A model generated the notes under the pieces. It did no database searches and had not been told where the DNA came from. It saw only the letters and a list, made by a program, of their open reading frames with translations. Below are positions 1-8,086 of a stretch of 35,940 bases of DNA, piece after piece; position 1 is the stretch's first letter; the number at the start of each line of letters is the position of its first letter. The position numbers and the translations under genes were made by a program. Where the stretch lies: positions 1 to 35,940 of the forward strand of contig CAYUZN010000004.1 of NCBI GenBank assembly GCA_964449295.1, given 5' to 3'. The stretch comes from CANJJB01 sp964449295 (GTDB lineage Bacteria > Chlamydiota > Chlamydiia > Chlamydiales > Rhabdochlamydiaceae).

Positions 1-175
1 AACTTCAATTGGTTGCTCACTTGCTTCAGTTAAGACATTCTCTTGAGGGTCTTCTCTCTCAACTTCAATTGGTTGCTCACTTGCTTCAGTTAAGACATTC
101 TCTTGAGGGTCTTCTCTCTCAACTTCAATTGGTTGCTCACTTGCTTCAGTTAAGACATTCTCTTGAGGGTCTTCT
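1..175 (-). repeat. 60-bp tandem repeat inside the M4 peptidase gene
   Basis: Positions 1-60 and 61-120 are identical base for base. 121-175 repeats the same unit before diverging. The array continues past the left edge. The period of 60 bp keeps the frame and encodes an acidic 20-residue unit. Complete identity at DNA level suggests recent expansion. Confidence 0.97.
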
Positions 176-1731
176 TCATCATCAGAAGTTAAAGTAATAT
201 CAGAAAACGAGTCATCATCGTTTTGATTACTCTCTTCTTCCAGGTCTGTTATTTTTTTTTGGCTTGATTCTTTTCCATGACACCGATCGCACATAAATGT
301 TCTGGTTGTATCTTTGTCTTGAATTTTGCTATCTTGAGAATCTTCTAGACTTTCTCCAACACCACTACTATTACTAGTCATGGTATTATTTAAAGGTGAA
401 TCCAAGCTAAGTGATTCTATTAATTTAGAATTATCACGCAAATCTTTTTTTCGAAAAACTCCCACTGTTCGCCAAGCATTTTTTACAATTCCCAAAATTT
501 TATTTTTTTTTTCTTCTGGGAATCCCATTCTCCCTACTTCTTTCAATGTACCTTTAGCAAAATCATAAAAATTGTAATCACTAAAATTTTCCCTATAACC
601 CTTTCTAGCTTTTTGCATAGTTTGCATCCAAATTTTGCCTGGGATGTCCCAACTAGGTCCTCCTATTTTTGACGCTGCAAGATAAAAAGCACGGCTAGGA
701 ATTCCCGCATTATCATGAACTCCACCATAATCATTATATTCTTGCTGTGAAAATCTCCGAGTATCTGCAAGATTTCTAAAATGTTGAACTTGAGTATCGG
801 ACCCATAATGCTTATGTCCTTCATAAGCAAATCCGGGATTTTTCATAGATCGAAGGCTAAAACTTTCTCGATAATTGGGAAATTCTTTGTGTGGAAGAAA
901 AAAACCTGGGGCTATTGACCAATCTTCGTCCTTAGCTTTTGCTGCATCATTAACTCCAGATAAACACTGTTTTAACATGCTAGCAACTACATCAGCTTGA
1001 GATTCATCTAAAGCTCCACTTTCACCATGATACGTCCAACGAATCGTCCAGAACACGATTGCATGAGTAATTTCATGTGCTATACAATCTATTACTTTGA
1101 GTGCAGGCATACAATATTCTGAAGGATAGCCAAAATAAATACATTCATCCTTAGTATCAAAAGTAGCACTATCTGCCATACTGGGACTACCATCGTCTTC
1201 TTTAGCATACACACAAACGACGACTTTGTTCTCTTTTTGATTTGTGTAAGGATCTATCGAAAATTTTTCTCTCAAAAACTCAGCTGTTTTTTTAAAATGT
1301 TCAAAGCATTCTTGCGCATTATTATATTCCTCTTCTTTTACTTTTTCTCTTACCTCTTTTTCTATCTCCTTGTAGAGTTTTTTATTATTCTCAGGATGAG
1401 CTGAAGAAAAAAGCAATAACCCATCTAATTGACCATGCTTTCGACCATACCAAACTTCTATTACTGCACTGGATAAAGAATTCTGTTCCTCTTTAGGCAT
1501 CTTCATCATATGGCGAAAGGTAGGATTAGGAATTTCTTCTTCATTTTTAGAAGAATTAGCTCTACTCTCAAGAGCGCGTTGTTTAAAAAGCACAGATTTT
1601 TTTAAATTTTCTATTTTTTCATCAATTAGAGCTATAGCTTGTGAAGTCTGGCAGTTTTTTTTGGACTCTTCATAAGAATTTAGTAACCTGCTTTCTAAGC
1701 AAGGAGATCCAATACGTAATTTTAAAGCCAT
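1..1731 (-). CDS. M4 (thermolysin-like) metallopeptidase, 3' end outside window
   Basis: The minus frame is open from an ATG at 1731 to the window edge (577 codons, no stop), so the C terminus is missing. The start is set by an AGGAG box 8 nt upstream. HEITH (H219-H223) followed by ESGALDE, with the third zinc ligand E243 exactly 24 residues after H219, reproduces thermolysin spacing. GVHDNAG with H339 matches the thermolysin histidine that stabilises the transition state. There is no signal peptide or long propeptide: the N-terminal ~150 residues are charged and helical. After the catalytic domain come a CDRC motif, an acidic Ser/Asp/Glu-rich stretch, then 20-residue repeats (EASEQPIEVEREDPQENVLT). 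Catalysis by zinc-dependent peptide hydrolysis is secure from family knowledge. A secreted or translocated effector role is inference. Confidence 0.9.
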   Translation of the reverse strand, partial: MALKLRIGSPCLESRLLNSYEESKKNCQTSQAIALIDEKIENLKKSVLFKQRALESRANSSKNEEEIPNPTFRHMMKMPKEEQNSLSSAVIEVWYGRKHGQLDGLLLFSSAHPENNKKLYKEIEKEVREKVKEEEYNNAQECFEHFKKTAEFLREKFSIDPYTNQKENKVVVCVYAKEDDGSPSMADSATFDTKDECIYFGYPSEYCMPALKVIDCIAHEITHAIVFWTIRWTYHGESGALDESQADVVASMLKQCLSGVNDAAKAKDEDWSIAPGFFLPHKEFPNYRESFSLRSMKNPGFAYEGHKHYGSDTQVQHFRNLADTRRFSQQEYNDYGGVHDNAGIPSRAFYLAASKIGGPSWDIPGKIWMQTMQKARKGYRENFSDYNFYDFAKGTLKEVGRMGFPEEKKNKILGIVKNAWRTVGVFRKKDLRDNSKLIESLSLDSPLNNTMTSNSSGVGESLEDSQDSKIQDKDTTRTFMCDRCHGKESSQKKITDLEEESNQNDDDSFSDITLTSDDEEDPQENVLTEASEQPIEVEREDPQENVLTEASEQPIEVEREDPQENVLTEASEQPIEV

Positions 1732-1759
1732 ATACTGCTCCTTTTTAATAAGCCATAAC

Positions 1760-1788
1760 AATATGTTCTTTATTTTTTAATTTGTCAA
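1760..1788 (-). promoter_or_regulatory. Probable promoter of the M4 peptidase gene
   Basis: On the minus strand a perfect TTGACA (-35, 1783-1788) is separated by 17 nt from CATATT (-10, 1760-1765). Transcription would start near 1753, about 20 nt before the AGGAG box and ATG of the peptidase gene. Confidence 0.5.
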
Positions 1789-2049
1789 TTTCTTTAGACA
1801 GATAACAGCGGGTCTCACACTTGCGTAGGTTAAGCGGGCACGATTGCAGGGCAGATAAAAAGATTGATAGAGAGTATGACGGTGTGATATAAATACCTGA
1901 AAAAACCGGAAAGAAGTTATTAGGATAATAGAAGACGCATTGGAATAAAGTCAAAGCAGCTTAAATCTCAACATTTTTATTTATATCCAAACAGATGAAA
2001 CTTTTATTTATCTGAAAACCTCTAGTATTAATTAATAAACTGATTAGGT
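1789..2049. other. Spacer without a recognisable gene
   Basis: Together with 1732-1788 this is a 318-bp gap between dapF and the peptidase gene. The only reading frame of note (minus, 1745-1954) starts at TTG, has no ribosome binding site and resembles nothing known. No tRNA, hairpin terminator or repeat was seen. Confidence 0.6.
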
Positions 2050-2835
2050 TCAAGATATGCTTAGAATCCCTATATTTCCCTGAAAGACACAGCAAACAGG
2101 GCCAGTCATAGAGATTTCTTCTGATCTTATAGCAACTTCTAAAAGCTCTGTAGAGGCAGGAATGACTCTGATAGGACTTGCAACTTGAAAAAAATGATGG
2201 GCTACAGTGGCTATCGCAACAGCTCCTGTGCCACAAGATAGAGTCTCTCCCTCGACTCCTCTTTCATAGGTACGAGACGAGAGTGTTTGGTCTTTATCTA
2301 TCCTAACAAAATTAACATTAGCACCTTCTGGCTGAAAGAAAGGATGATAGCGAATATCTCGTGCTTGATGACAAAAATCAGGCATAGCAAGACTTGCAAC
2401 AAAGACAACTGCATGAGGAACACCTGTATTGACAAAATAGACATCATGAGAGCCTATTTTCACAGGGGCACCGCATAAATTAGAGCAGTCAAAAGATGAT
2501 GATACGGAATTGCCATTAAGCTGACATGAGATGACACTATTTTGCGTCTCAACTAAATAGAGATCTTTGTGATAGCCGAGTGTGTGTGCAAAATGAACAA
2601 CACACCGAATCCCATTGCCACACATGGCAACTTCTTTACCATCGGCGTTAAAAATACGAAAACGAAAATCTGCTTTAGACGAGGGCTGAAGTAAAATCAG
2701 CCCATCAGCTCCGATTCCAAATCTGCGATGACAGAGTTTTTCAATTAAGTAACTATCGTGCACAGGAAATGATAACACTCTATCATCGATCAAAATAAAA
2801 TCATTTCCAGAGCCATGATACTTACTAAAGTACAT
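2050..2835 (-). CDS. dapF: Diaminopimelate epimerase
   Basis: A 261-residue protein, a normal size for DapF. It interconverts LL- and meso-diaminopimelate, the cross-linking amino acid of peptidoglycan stems, in the cytoplasm. The two catalytic cysteines are visible in their family motifs: MCGNGIRC (C72) and LSCGTGAVA (C201). The N-terminal KYHGSGNDF motif is also typical. The start overlaps the clpP stop by one base, so the two are co-transcribed and probably translationally coupled; glyA lies upstream in the same operon. The order glyA-clpP-dapF matches Chlamydia. In Chlamydia, DapF has been reported to double as a glutamate racemase because murI is absent. Whether this copy does so is inference. 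Confidence 0.95.
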   Translation of the reverse strand: MYFSKYHGSGNDFILIDDRVLSFPVHDSYLIEKLCHRRFGIGADGLILLQPSSKADFRFRIFNADGKEVAMCGNGIRCVVHFAHTLGYHKDLYLVETQNSVISCQLNGNSVSSSFDCSNLCGAPVKIGSHDVYFVNTGVPHAVVFVASLAMPDFCHQARDIRYHPFFQPEGANVNFVRIDKDQTLSSRTYERGVEGETLSCGTGAVAIATVAHHFFQVASPIRVIPASTELLEVAIRSEEISMTGPVCCVFQGNIGILSIS

Positions 2836-3437
2836 TAAATTTCTTTAAAAGACGTCACAACCCTATCTAAGAGACCAAACGTTTTTGCTTCTTCTGCAGA
2901 CATCCATGTATCTCTATCGATTGCTTTCTCGATCACTTCTTTAGTTTTTCCTGTAGCTGCCACATACAGATCAACAAGAGCCGTTCTTGTTTTAATGATT
3001 TCTTTAGCTTGGATAGCCAGATCAGTTGCCTGCCCACGAATCACGCCACCAATTCTTGGTTGATGGATCATGATACGAGAGTTGGGAGTTGCAAATCTCA
3101 AACTAGGAGAGGCACACAGGCTAAGTATAGATCCCATTGAGGCTGCAAGACCTGTCACAAGCGTTGCAACAGGAGAGGAAATCATCTTCACCTGATCCCA
3201 AATAGCAAACCCTGCATCGACTGAACCACCTGGTGAGTTAATGACTAAAAGAATCGGCTTGCCAGGATCTATAATATCCAAATACCAGAGTTTACGAATG
3301 ACATCTTTTGTACTGTTCCCATCGACAGCATCGCATAAGAAAATTCTGCGCGATTTTAATAAAACTTCATCGATTTTATCATTGAGACGCGGTTTGCTCG
3401 ATACTTCTTCTTCCTCTTCATCTTCCAGTGTGTACAT
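2835..3437 (-). CDS. clpP: ATP-dependent Clp protease proteolytic subunit
   Basis: A 200-residue serine protease subunit that forms the barrel-shaped ClpP core and works with a ClpX or ClpC unfoldase. Catalytic serine S100 lies in GLAASMGS, and H125 in MIHQPRIG is 25 residues later as in Escherichia coli ClpP. The catalytic acid lies in the AIDRDTW segment near residues 173-177. The N terminus is unusual: an acidic run of glutamates (residues 5-11, coded by a GAA/GAG tract) precedes the usual start of the fold. It sits between glyA and dapF, the position of the chlamydial paralogue usually called ClpP1. Chlamydiae carry a second copy elsewhere, so this subunit may assemble into a mixed barrel (inference). 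Confidence 0.95.
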   Translation of the reverse strand: MYTLEDEEEEEVSSKPRLNDKIDEVLLKSRRIFLCDAVDGNSTKDVIRKLWYLDIIDPGKPILLVINSPGGSVDAGFAIWDQVKMISSPVATLVTGLAASMGSILSLCASPSLRFATPNSRIMIHQPRIGGVIRGQATDLAIQAKEIIKTRTALVDLYVAATGKTKEVIEKAIDRDTWMSAEEAKTFGLLDRVVTSFKEI

Positions 3438-3488
3438 ATAACCTCTTTTTCCTGTTATTAATTTTTATTATTACGAGTTAGCCCTTTT

Positions 3489-4952
3489 TCAATCAATCAC
3501 GAGTTCTGGATAGAGAGGAAAATCTTGCAAAAGATCTTTCACCTGCTCTTGAACTTTTTTCAAAATCTTCTGATCTATGATAGGTTGCGCTTTGCTCACC
3601 TGGTCTGGTTTTGTATGTTTGAGCAGCTCGATCATGAGAGCCCCAATAAGACGCATCTCTGTCTCTTTCATACCCAAAGTCGTGAGAGCCGCAGGGCCAA
3701 TACGAATTCCTGATGTATACCAAGCTCCATTTTTATCAAATGGGATGGAGTTTCTGTTAACGGTAAAAAAAGCTTCTCTAAGCGCTGTTTCTGCCTGCCT
3801 ACCATTGAGTCCAAAACTTTTTGCGACATCTAAGACAAGCAAATGATTATCTGTCCCATTAGTTGTGACAGTGACCCTCTGTGAGAAAAATGTCTCTGCC
3901 AAAGCCTTAGAATTGGCAACAATCTGGTGTGCATAGTGTTGAAAAGAGACAGTATTAGCCTCTTTAAAAGCGATCGCTTTAGCCGCAATCACCTGAGGAA
4001 GAGGTCCTCCCAGAACAAGCGGACAACCCTTGTCGATGACCTGCTTATACTCATTTGTACAAAGAACAATCCCACCTCGTGGGCCTCGCAAAGTCTTATG
4101 GGTTGTTGACGTAACGACATGTGCAAAAGGAATAGGATCAAAATTGCCCGTTAACACCTTTCCTGCCACAAGACCTGCAAAATGAGCCATATCGACAAGC
4201 AAAGTAGCTCCAACGCTATCTGCAATCTCTCTCATCTTAGCAAAATCAATCAGCCTAGGATAAGACGAGTATCCCGCAATTAAAATCGCAGGCTTTTCCC
4301 GTTTCACATCTTCTGAGAGTTTGGCGTAGTCGATCAGTCCCGTATGAGGGTCGACATCATAACAACATGACTCCATCATCTTAGAAGAGATATTATGACG
4401 ATAGCCGTGGGTTAAATGCCCTCCCGAATTTAAGGAAAGACCCATGACTTTTTGATTCACAAGCAGCTGTCTTACCTGCTCATAGTCTGCAGGCGTCATT
4501 TCATCAATATTTTTTTTACCAAGCCTTGCGATTTCCTTATTTTGTACTCTGTGAACAAGAATTGCCCAAAAGGCCACCATGTTGGCATCTGCGCCTGAAT
4601 GGGGTTGGACATAAGCATGCTCGCACTTAAATATATTTTTTAACTCCTGAACAGCTGCATTTTCAATGAAATCAACGTTTTCACACCCCGCATAAAATCG
4701 ATGAAAAGGGTGCCCTTCACTATACTTATCTGTCAGAAGATTGCCCATAGCTAATTGCACGGCTAAGGAGGAATAGTTTTCTGAAGCAATGAGCTTTAAA
4801 AAAGATCTTTGATCTTTTAACTCTTGCACAATGGCATCTGCAATCGCAGGATAAACGCTTTTAATGTGATCAATAGCAGACAGGTACGCAATCGCAGCAG
4901 ACGATCTTTTCTCTTCGGGGGTTTTGTAAAAATATTTATTTAAAAATGACAT
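3489..4952 (-). CDS. glyA: Serine hydroxymethyltransferase
   Basis: A PLP enzyme that moves the serine hydroxymethyl group to tetrahydrofolate, giving glycine and one-carbon units. At 487 residues it is longer than the ~417 of E. coli GlyA, as chlamydial GlyA is. Recognisable parts are SEGHPFHRFYAGC, QPHSGADANM, the DMAHFAGL segment that contacts PLP, and the PLP-lysine motif TTHKTLRGPRGG. A strong AAGGAGGGG box sits just before the ATG at 4952. It is first gene of the glyA-clpP-dapF operon. GlyA of Chlamydia pneumoniae has been proposed as a source of D-alanine through alanine racemase side activity. Together with DapF this would put two D-amino-acid-forming enzymes in one operon (inference for this organism). 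Confidence 0.95.
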   Translation of the reverse strand: MSFLNKYFYKTPEEKRSSAAIAYLSAIDHIKSVYPAIADAIVQELKDQRSFLKLIASENYSSLAVQLAMGNLLTDKYSEGHPFHRFYAGCENVDFIENAAVQELKNIFKCEHAYVQPHSGADANMVAFWAILVHRVQNKEIARLGKKNIDEMTPADYEQVRQLLVNQKVMGLSLNSGGHLTHGYRHNISSKMMESCCYDVDPHTGLIDYAKLSEDVKREKPAILIAGYSSYPRLIDFAKMREIADSVGATLLVDMAHFAGLVAGKVLTGNFDPIPFAHVVTSTTHKTLRGPRGGIVLCTNEYKQVIDKGCPLVLGGPLPQVIAAKAIAFKEANTVSFQHYAHQIVANSKALAETFFSQRVTVTTNGTDNHLLVLDVAKSFGLNGRQAETALREAFFTVNRNSIPFDKNGAWYTSGIRIGPAALTTLGMKETEMRLIGALMIELLKHTKPDQVSKAQPIIDQKILKKVQEQVKDLLQDFPLYPELVID

Positions 4953-4988
4953 TTCCCCTCCTTATTTGAACAGCACAGGCCAGATATC

Positions 4989-5016
4989 AGTATACACAAC
5001 AGAAAAATTTCGTCCA
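4989..5016 (-). promoter_or_regulatory. Probable promoter of glyA-clpP-dapF
   Basis: Minus strand TATACT (-10, 4989-4994) lies 16 nt downstream of TGGACG (-35, 5011-5016, 4 of 6 consensus bases). It is about 37 nt upstream of the glyA start codon. Confidence 0.4.
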
Positions 5017-5112
5017 CTGCCCATCATCTCGAATTTTTCCTTGAGCATTAATTCTCTTCCAGATAAGCTCTCCAACTAAATAATAATATGTAAGTTTTTA
5101 AGGTATTGAAGA

Positions 5113-5874
5113 ATGATAAAGGACGCAATGAAGACAATTTTAGACATCCAAGAACTTGACATGAAGATGCTTCGCCTAATGCGCATGAAAAAGCAAAGGC
5201 TAGAAGAAATTGGTCAAATCGAAGCTCTGCGAAAAGAGTTACGTGAGCAGCTAGGTGAAAAAGAAACCAGCATAGAGACACTCGGCAAGCAAATTCAGGC
5301 GTATGAGCAAAAAATTCAAGAAATTTCTGCCAAAATGAAGCAGTTAGAGTCTCAACAAAGCTCGATTAAAAAAGTCGAAGAATTTAATGCTCTCACACAA
5401 GAGTCTACCGCTTTAGAAAGAGAGAGAATTGCAGTTGAGCAAAAAGTATCTGATCTCGTTGATAAACGAGTCGCTGAGGAAGAGATTTTCACTAAAATTA
5501 AAGAGAGTTTAGAATCTTCAGAAGCCAGCAGCCTCAACCTAGAAAAAGAGATTCAATCTAGCATTCAGCTCATCAACGAAGAAGGCTCTTCTTTGAAACA
5601 AGAACGAGAGAATCTCGGAAAACAAGCTGATCCTGCTATTTTGCATATCTATGAACGCCTTCTGAAAAATAAAAAAGATCGAGTCATTGTCCCTATTCAA
5701 AATCGCACATGCAGTGGCTGCCATATCGCTTTAACTCCGCAGCATGAAAATGTCGTGCGTAAAGGGGAAAACCTTGTTTTCTGCGAACACTGCTCACGCA
5801 TCCACTACTGGCAAGAAGTCGTAGCTCCTACAACAGGAGACGCACCTACAAAACGCAGACGCAGACGCGCATAA
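5113..5874 (+). CDS. Coiled-coil protein with C-terminal C4 zinc ribbon (CT398/CdsZ-like)
   Basis: A 253-residue protein. Residues ~15-170 form a long charged coiled coil rich in E, K and Q. The C-terminal part has CSGCH...CEHC, a four-cysteine zinc ribbon, and ends in a basic KRRRRRA tail. This is the layout of chlamydial CT398 and its relatives. CT398 has been reported to bind sigma-54 and type III secretion components, so a regulatory or assembly role is possible, but nothing in this sequence proves it. ATG 5113 has only a weak AAGG upstream. ATG 5128 (MKTILDIQELD) has AAAGGA four bases before it and may be the true start. The gene ends 16 bases before the RNase P RNA and may share its transcript. 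Confidence 0.85.
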   Translation: MIKDAMKTILDIQELDMKMLRLMRMKKQRLEEIGQIEALRKELREQLGEKETSIETLGKQIQAYEQKIQEISAKMKQLESQQSSIKKVEEFNALTQESTALERERIAVEQKVSDLVDKRVAEEEIFTKIKESLESSEASSLNLEKEIQSSIQLINEEGSSLKQERENLGKQADPAILHIYERLLKNKKDRVIVPIQNRTCSGCHIALTPQHENVVRKGENLVFCEHCSRIHYWQEVVAPTTGDAPTKRRRRRA

Positions 5875-5890
5875 GAAATTCACATCTTTT

Positions 5891-6229
5891 GGGAAAGTAA
5901 GCAATCGCTCTTCTTTTTTAAGAAGAGAGGAAAGTCCGGACTTCATAGGAGAAGATACCAGTGAAACACTGGGGGCTGCATAAGCTACGGAAAGTGTCAC
6001 AGAAAATACTCCTCTGTTCTTCCAAGAACAGTAAGGCTGAAAATGCTGGTTTAAGTAAACTAGCCACATTTGCTGAGAGGCAAAGTGTTATAAACCCTAT
6101 CTGAAGCAAGAGACTGTATGTACAAATTCCGTTCTCCGCGGGTACGTGCAAAATATCGCTTGAGAGGTGTGGCAACACACCTCCTAGAGGAATGATTGCT
6201 CACGACAAAATCCGGCTTATCGCTTTCCC
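5891..6229 (+). ncRNA. rnpB: RNase P RNA
   Basis: The bacterial RNase P RNA core is clear: GAGGAAAGTCCGGAC near the 5' end (5937 onward) and ACAAAATCCGGCTTAT near the 3' end. The termini GGGAAAG (5891-5897) and CTTTCCC (6223-6229) pair to form helix P1, which sets both ends. This RNA is the catalytic part of the enzyme that trims tRNA 5' leaders. A short T-rich stretch (ATTTTTTC) follows. Minus-strand reading frames over this stretch are artefacts. Confidence 0.93.
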
Positions 6230-6357
6230 AATTTTTTCACTTAGCATCTAAAAGAACCCCTTCAAGTTGATCATAACCTCTTAATATTCAATCACATATA
6301 TATTTAATTAAAATAAATATTATATATAATTTAATTTGTGTTAAAATATTATTATAT

Positions 6358-7179
6358 ATGAACAAAATAGATAAAAACGATCCTTACAATAATTTTAAGC
6401 CGCAAGACCCTACAAATCCAAAAACTCAAAACAAATTTAAAGTCATTTCTTCTAACAACAAATTGAGTATTTGGGAAAGAATCAAAGCTTTTTTTAAAAA
6501 AAACCATTCCCATGAAAATCTTGAAAAATTGATGCCAGCTACTCAGACTCCTTCGAAGAATAAACTGAGTATTTGGGACAAAATCCAATCGACGTTTACA
6601 GAGATAGCTAAAATCCTCTACCCACCTAATGTCGACATTGGGCAATCGCAGACAATTTCTCCTCTAACTGTTTCTGAAGAATTTGTAGAAATTAGCGAAG
6701 AAGAAATTCACTCTATTAAAATACTAGAAGCTCTGCTTCCTGTCAAAGATCCTAATTATAAGATGCAGGCTTTATTACCTCAAAACGAAACATCGTATAA
6801 ATTTGATATAGAGCAGGACCAAGACTTAACCCAAGTTATCAACAAATTTCCTCAACTGCGCGGGTTAGCCCAAGAGATTCAAAAAGATCTAACCTTATCG
6901 CTCTCTCTATCTGAGTTTTCACAACTTTTGCTTTTTAAATACAATTCTCAAATTGTCAATATCCTCAGTGACCAAGGGAAAAAAGAAGTCGGAGCAGATG
7001 AGCTGATTTTGGCTCAAGACGCGCTCATGACGCTGCAGACTAACACTCGCTTTCATGATGCGATTAAAGAATTTTATACAATTTTAGATGACTATACCCA
7101 GACTAATCAAACAGAAGGAACTCTTTCAGAACTTATGATAACCGTTCTGCAATACTATTCTTTTTTCGCAAAAGGATGA
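6358..7179 (+). CDS. Unknown 273-residue protein with duplicated NKLSIW segment
   Basis: I do not recognise the family. The N terminus is polar and lysine/asparagine-rich, with a segment NKLSIWERIKAFF at residues 34-46 that recurs as NKLSIWDKIQSTF at 68-80, a period of 34 residues. Each copy can form a short amphipathic helix, a pattern seen in membrane-touching peptides (inference). The rest looks helical and soluble, without signal peptide or membrane helix. The ATG lacks any Shine-Dalgarno box and lies 27 nt after a TATAAT (6325-6330) in a very AT-rich leader, so the transcript may be nearly leaderless. The 3' end overlaps the end of convergent xerC by 25 bp. Not part of conserved gene order as far as I can tell; a host-interaction protein is a guess. 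Confidence 0.7.
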   Translation: MNKIDKNDPYNNFKPQDPTNPKTQNKFKVISSNNKLSIWERIKAFFKKNHSHENLEKLMPATQTPSKNKLSIWDKIQSTFTEIAKILYPPNVDIGQSQTISPLTVSEEFVEISEEEIHSIKILEALLPVKDPNYKMQALLPQNETSYKFDIEQDQDLTQVINKFPQLRGLAQEIQKDLTLSLSLSEFSQLLLFKYNSQIVNILSDQGKKEVGADELILAQDALMTLQTNTRFHDAIKEFYTILDDYTQTNQTEGTLSELMITVLQYYSFFAKG

Positions 7180-8057
7180 GCCTTATCATACACTTCTTTT
7201 TTAAGCTTGGGAGAGACTTGTGTATAAATTGTCGTTGTCACAAGAGAACTATGACCCAAAAGAGTCTGTATCGTTTTTAAATCCATCCCCTTTTCCAACC
7301 AGTGTGTGGCAATTGTATGTCGAATCGTATGAGGGGTAATCTTTATGGCAAGCCCTGAACGCAGAAGATACTGCTTAAACCCTCTATCAACAGAGCGTAC
7401 TGTCAGCCTCTTTCCCCATTTATTCAAAAAGATAGCTCTATCATCGACTTGTGCTTGATGATCGTCTCCTTTTGCTTCTCTTTCAGGGTGATTAAGGTAC
7501 TGTGCTATCCAGCTTGCCGCATTTTTTGTGATGGGAATGACTCTTTCTTTTTTTCCTTTTCCACGTACTCTTAAGGTTAAATTCGCAGCATCAAAATCAG
7601 CCCTGTTAAGACCTATCAACTCACTTAGTCTCAATCCTGAACTATAAAAAAGCTCCATGATGCACCTGTCTCTAAAGCCCAAATAATTTTTAACATCTGG
7701 TTGCTCCAACAATCTTTCTACTTGTTCATAAGAAAGAGAGATAGGAAGCGTTTTTTCTAATTTAGGGCTTTCAATTTCCTCCATAGGATTATGAACTAAG
7801 TGTTTTTCTTTGATAAGATACTTAAAAAATGACCTTAAAGACGCAAGCCTTCTTAAAATTGTTCTTTTCTTCACTCCTTTTAAATTTAAATCAGCCAGAT
7901 ACCCTCTAATCGATCTTTTATCAATTTTATCTAAAGCTAAACCTTGGGAATACTCTTCAAACGCCTTCAAATCGAGCCCATAATTGCGGATCGTGTGGTC
8001 TGACGCATTTTTGACAACCCTCAAATAATCTAAAAACTTAATCTTTACCTCTTTCAT
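7155..8057 (-). CDS. xerC: Tyrosine recombinase XerC
   Basis: A 300-residue site-specific recombinase that, with XerD, resolves chromosome dimers at dif. It has an N-terminal SAM-like DNA-binding domain (~1-85) and a catalytic domain with the full set of active residues: R143 in SSGLRLSEL, K168 in RGKGKKER, H243 and R246 in PHTIRHT, H269 in LLGHSS, and nucleophile Y278 in TIYTQ. The gene is divergent from the ABC-F gene with only 29 bp between the start codons. This xerC/ABC-F pairing matches C. trachomatis CT347/CT348, which favours XerC over XerD or an integrase. No integron or phage genes lie next to it. Confidence 0.9.
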   Translation of the reverse strand: MKEVKIKFLDYLRVVKNASDHTIRNYGLDLKAFEEYSQGLALDKIDKRSIRGYLADLNLKGVKKRTILRRLASLRSFFKYLIKEKHLVHNPMEEIESPKLEKTLPISLSYEQVERLLEQPDVKNYLGFRDRCIMELFYSSGLRLSELIGLNRADFDAANLTLRVRGKGKKERVIPITKNAASWIAQYLNHPEREAKGDDHQAQVDDRAIFLNKWGKRLTVRSVDRGFKQYLLRSGLAIKITPHTIRHTIATHWLEKGMDLKTIQTLLGHSSLVTTTIYTQVSPKLKKEVYDKAHPFAKKE

Positions 8058-8086
8058 TCTATCCCTTTTCTTGCTAAACTACGTCA

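Noticed and set aside
1..175. CRISPR-like or satellite array
   Set aside because: Units abut without spacers, the period of 60 keeps a minus-strand reading frame, and the repeat is coding.
1745..1954. Possible small gene on the minus strand
   Set aside because: Starts at TTG, has no ribosome site, overlaps the promoter of the peptidase gene, and resembles nothing known.
5794..6178. Two minus-strand frames
   Set aside because: They lie antisense to the end of the CT398-like gene and the RNase P RNA.
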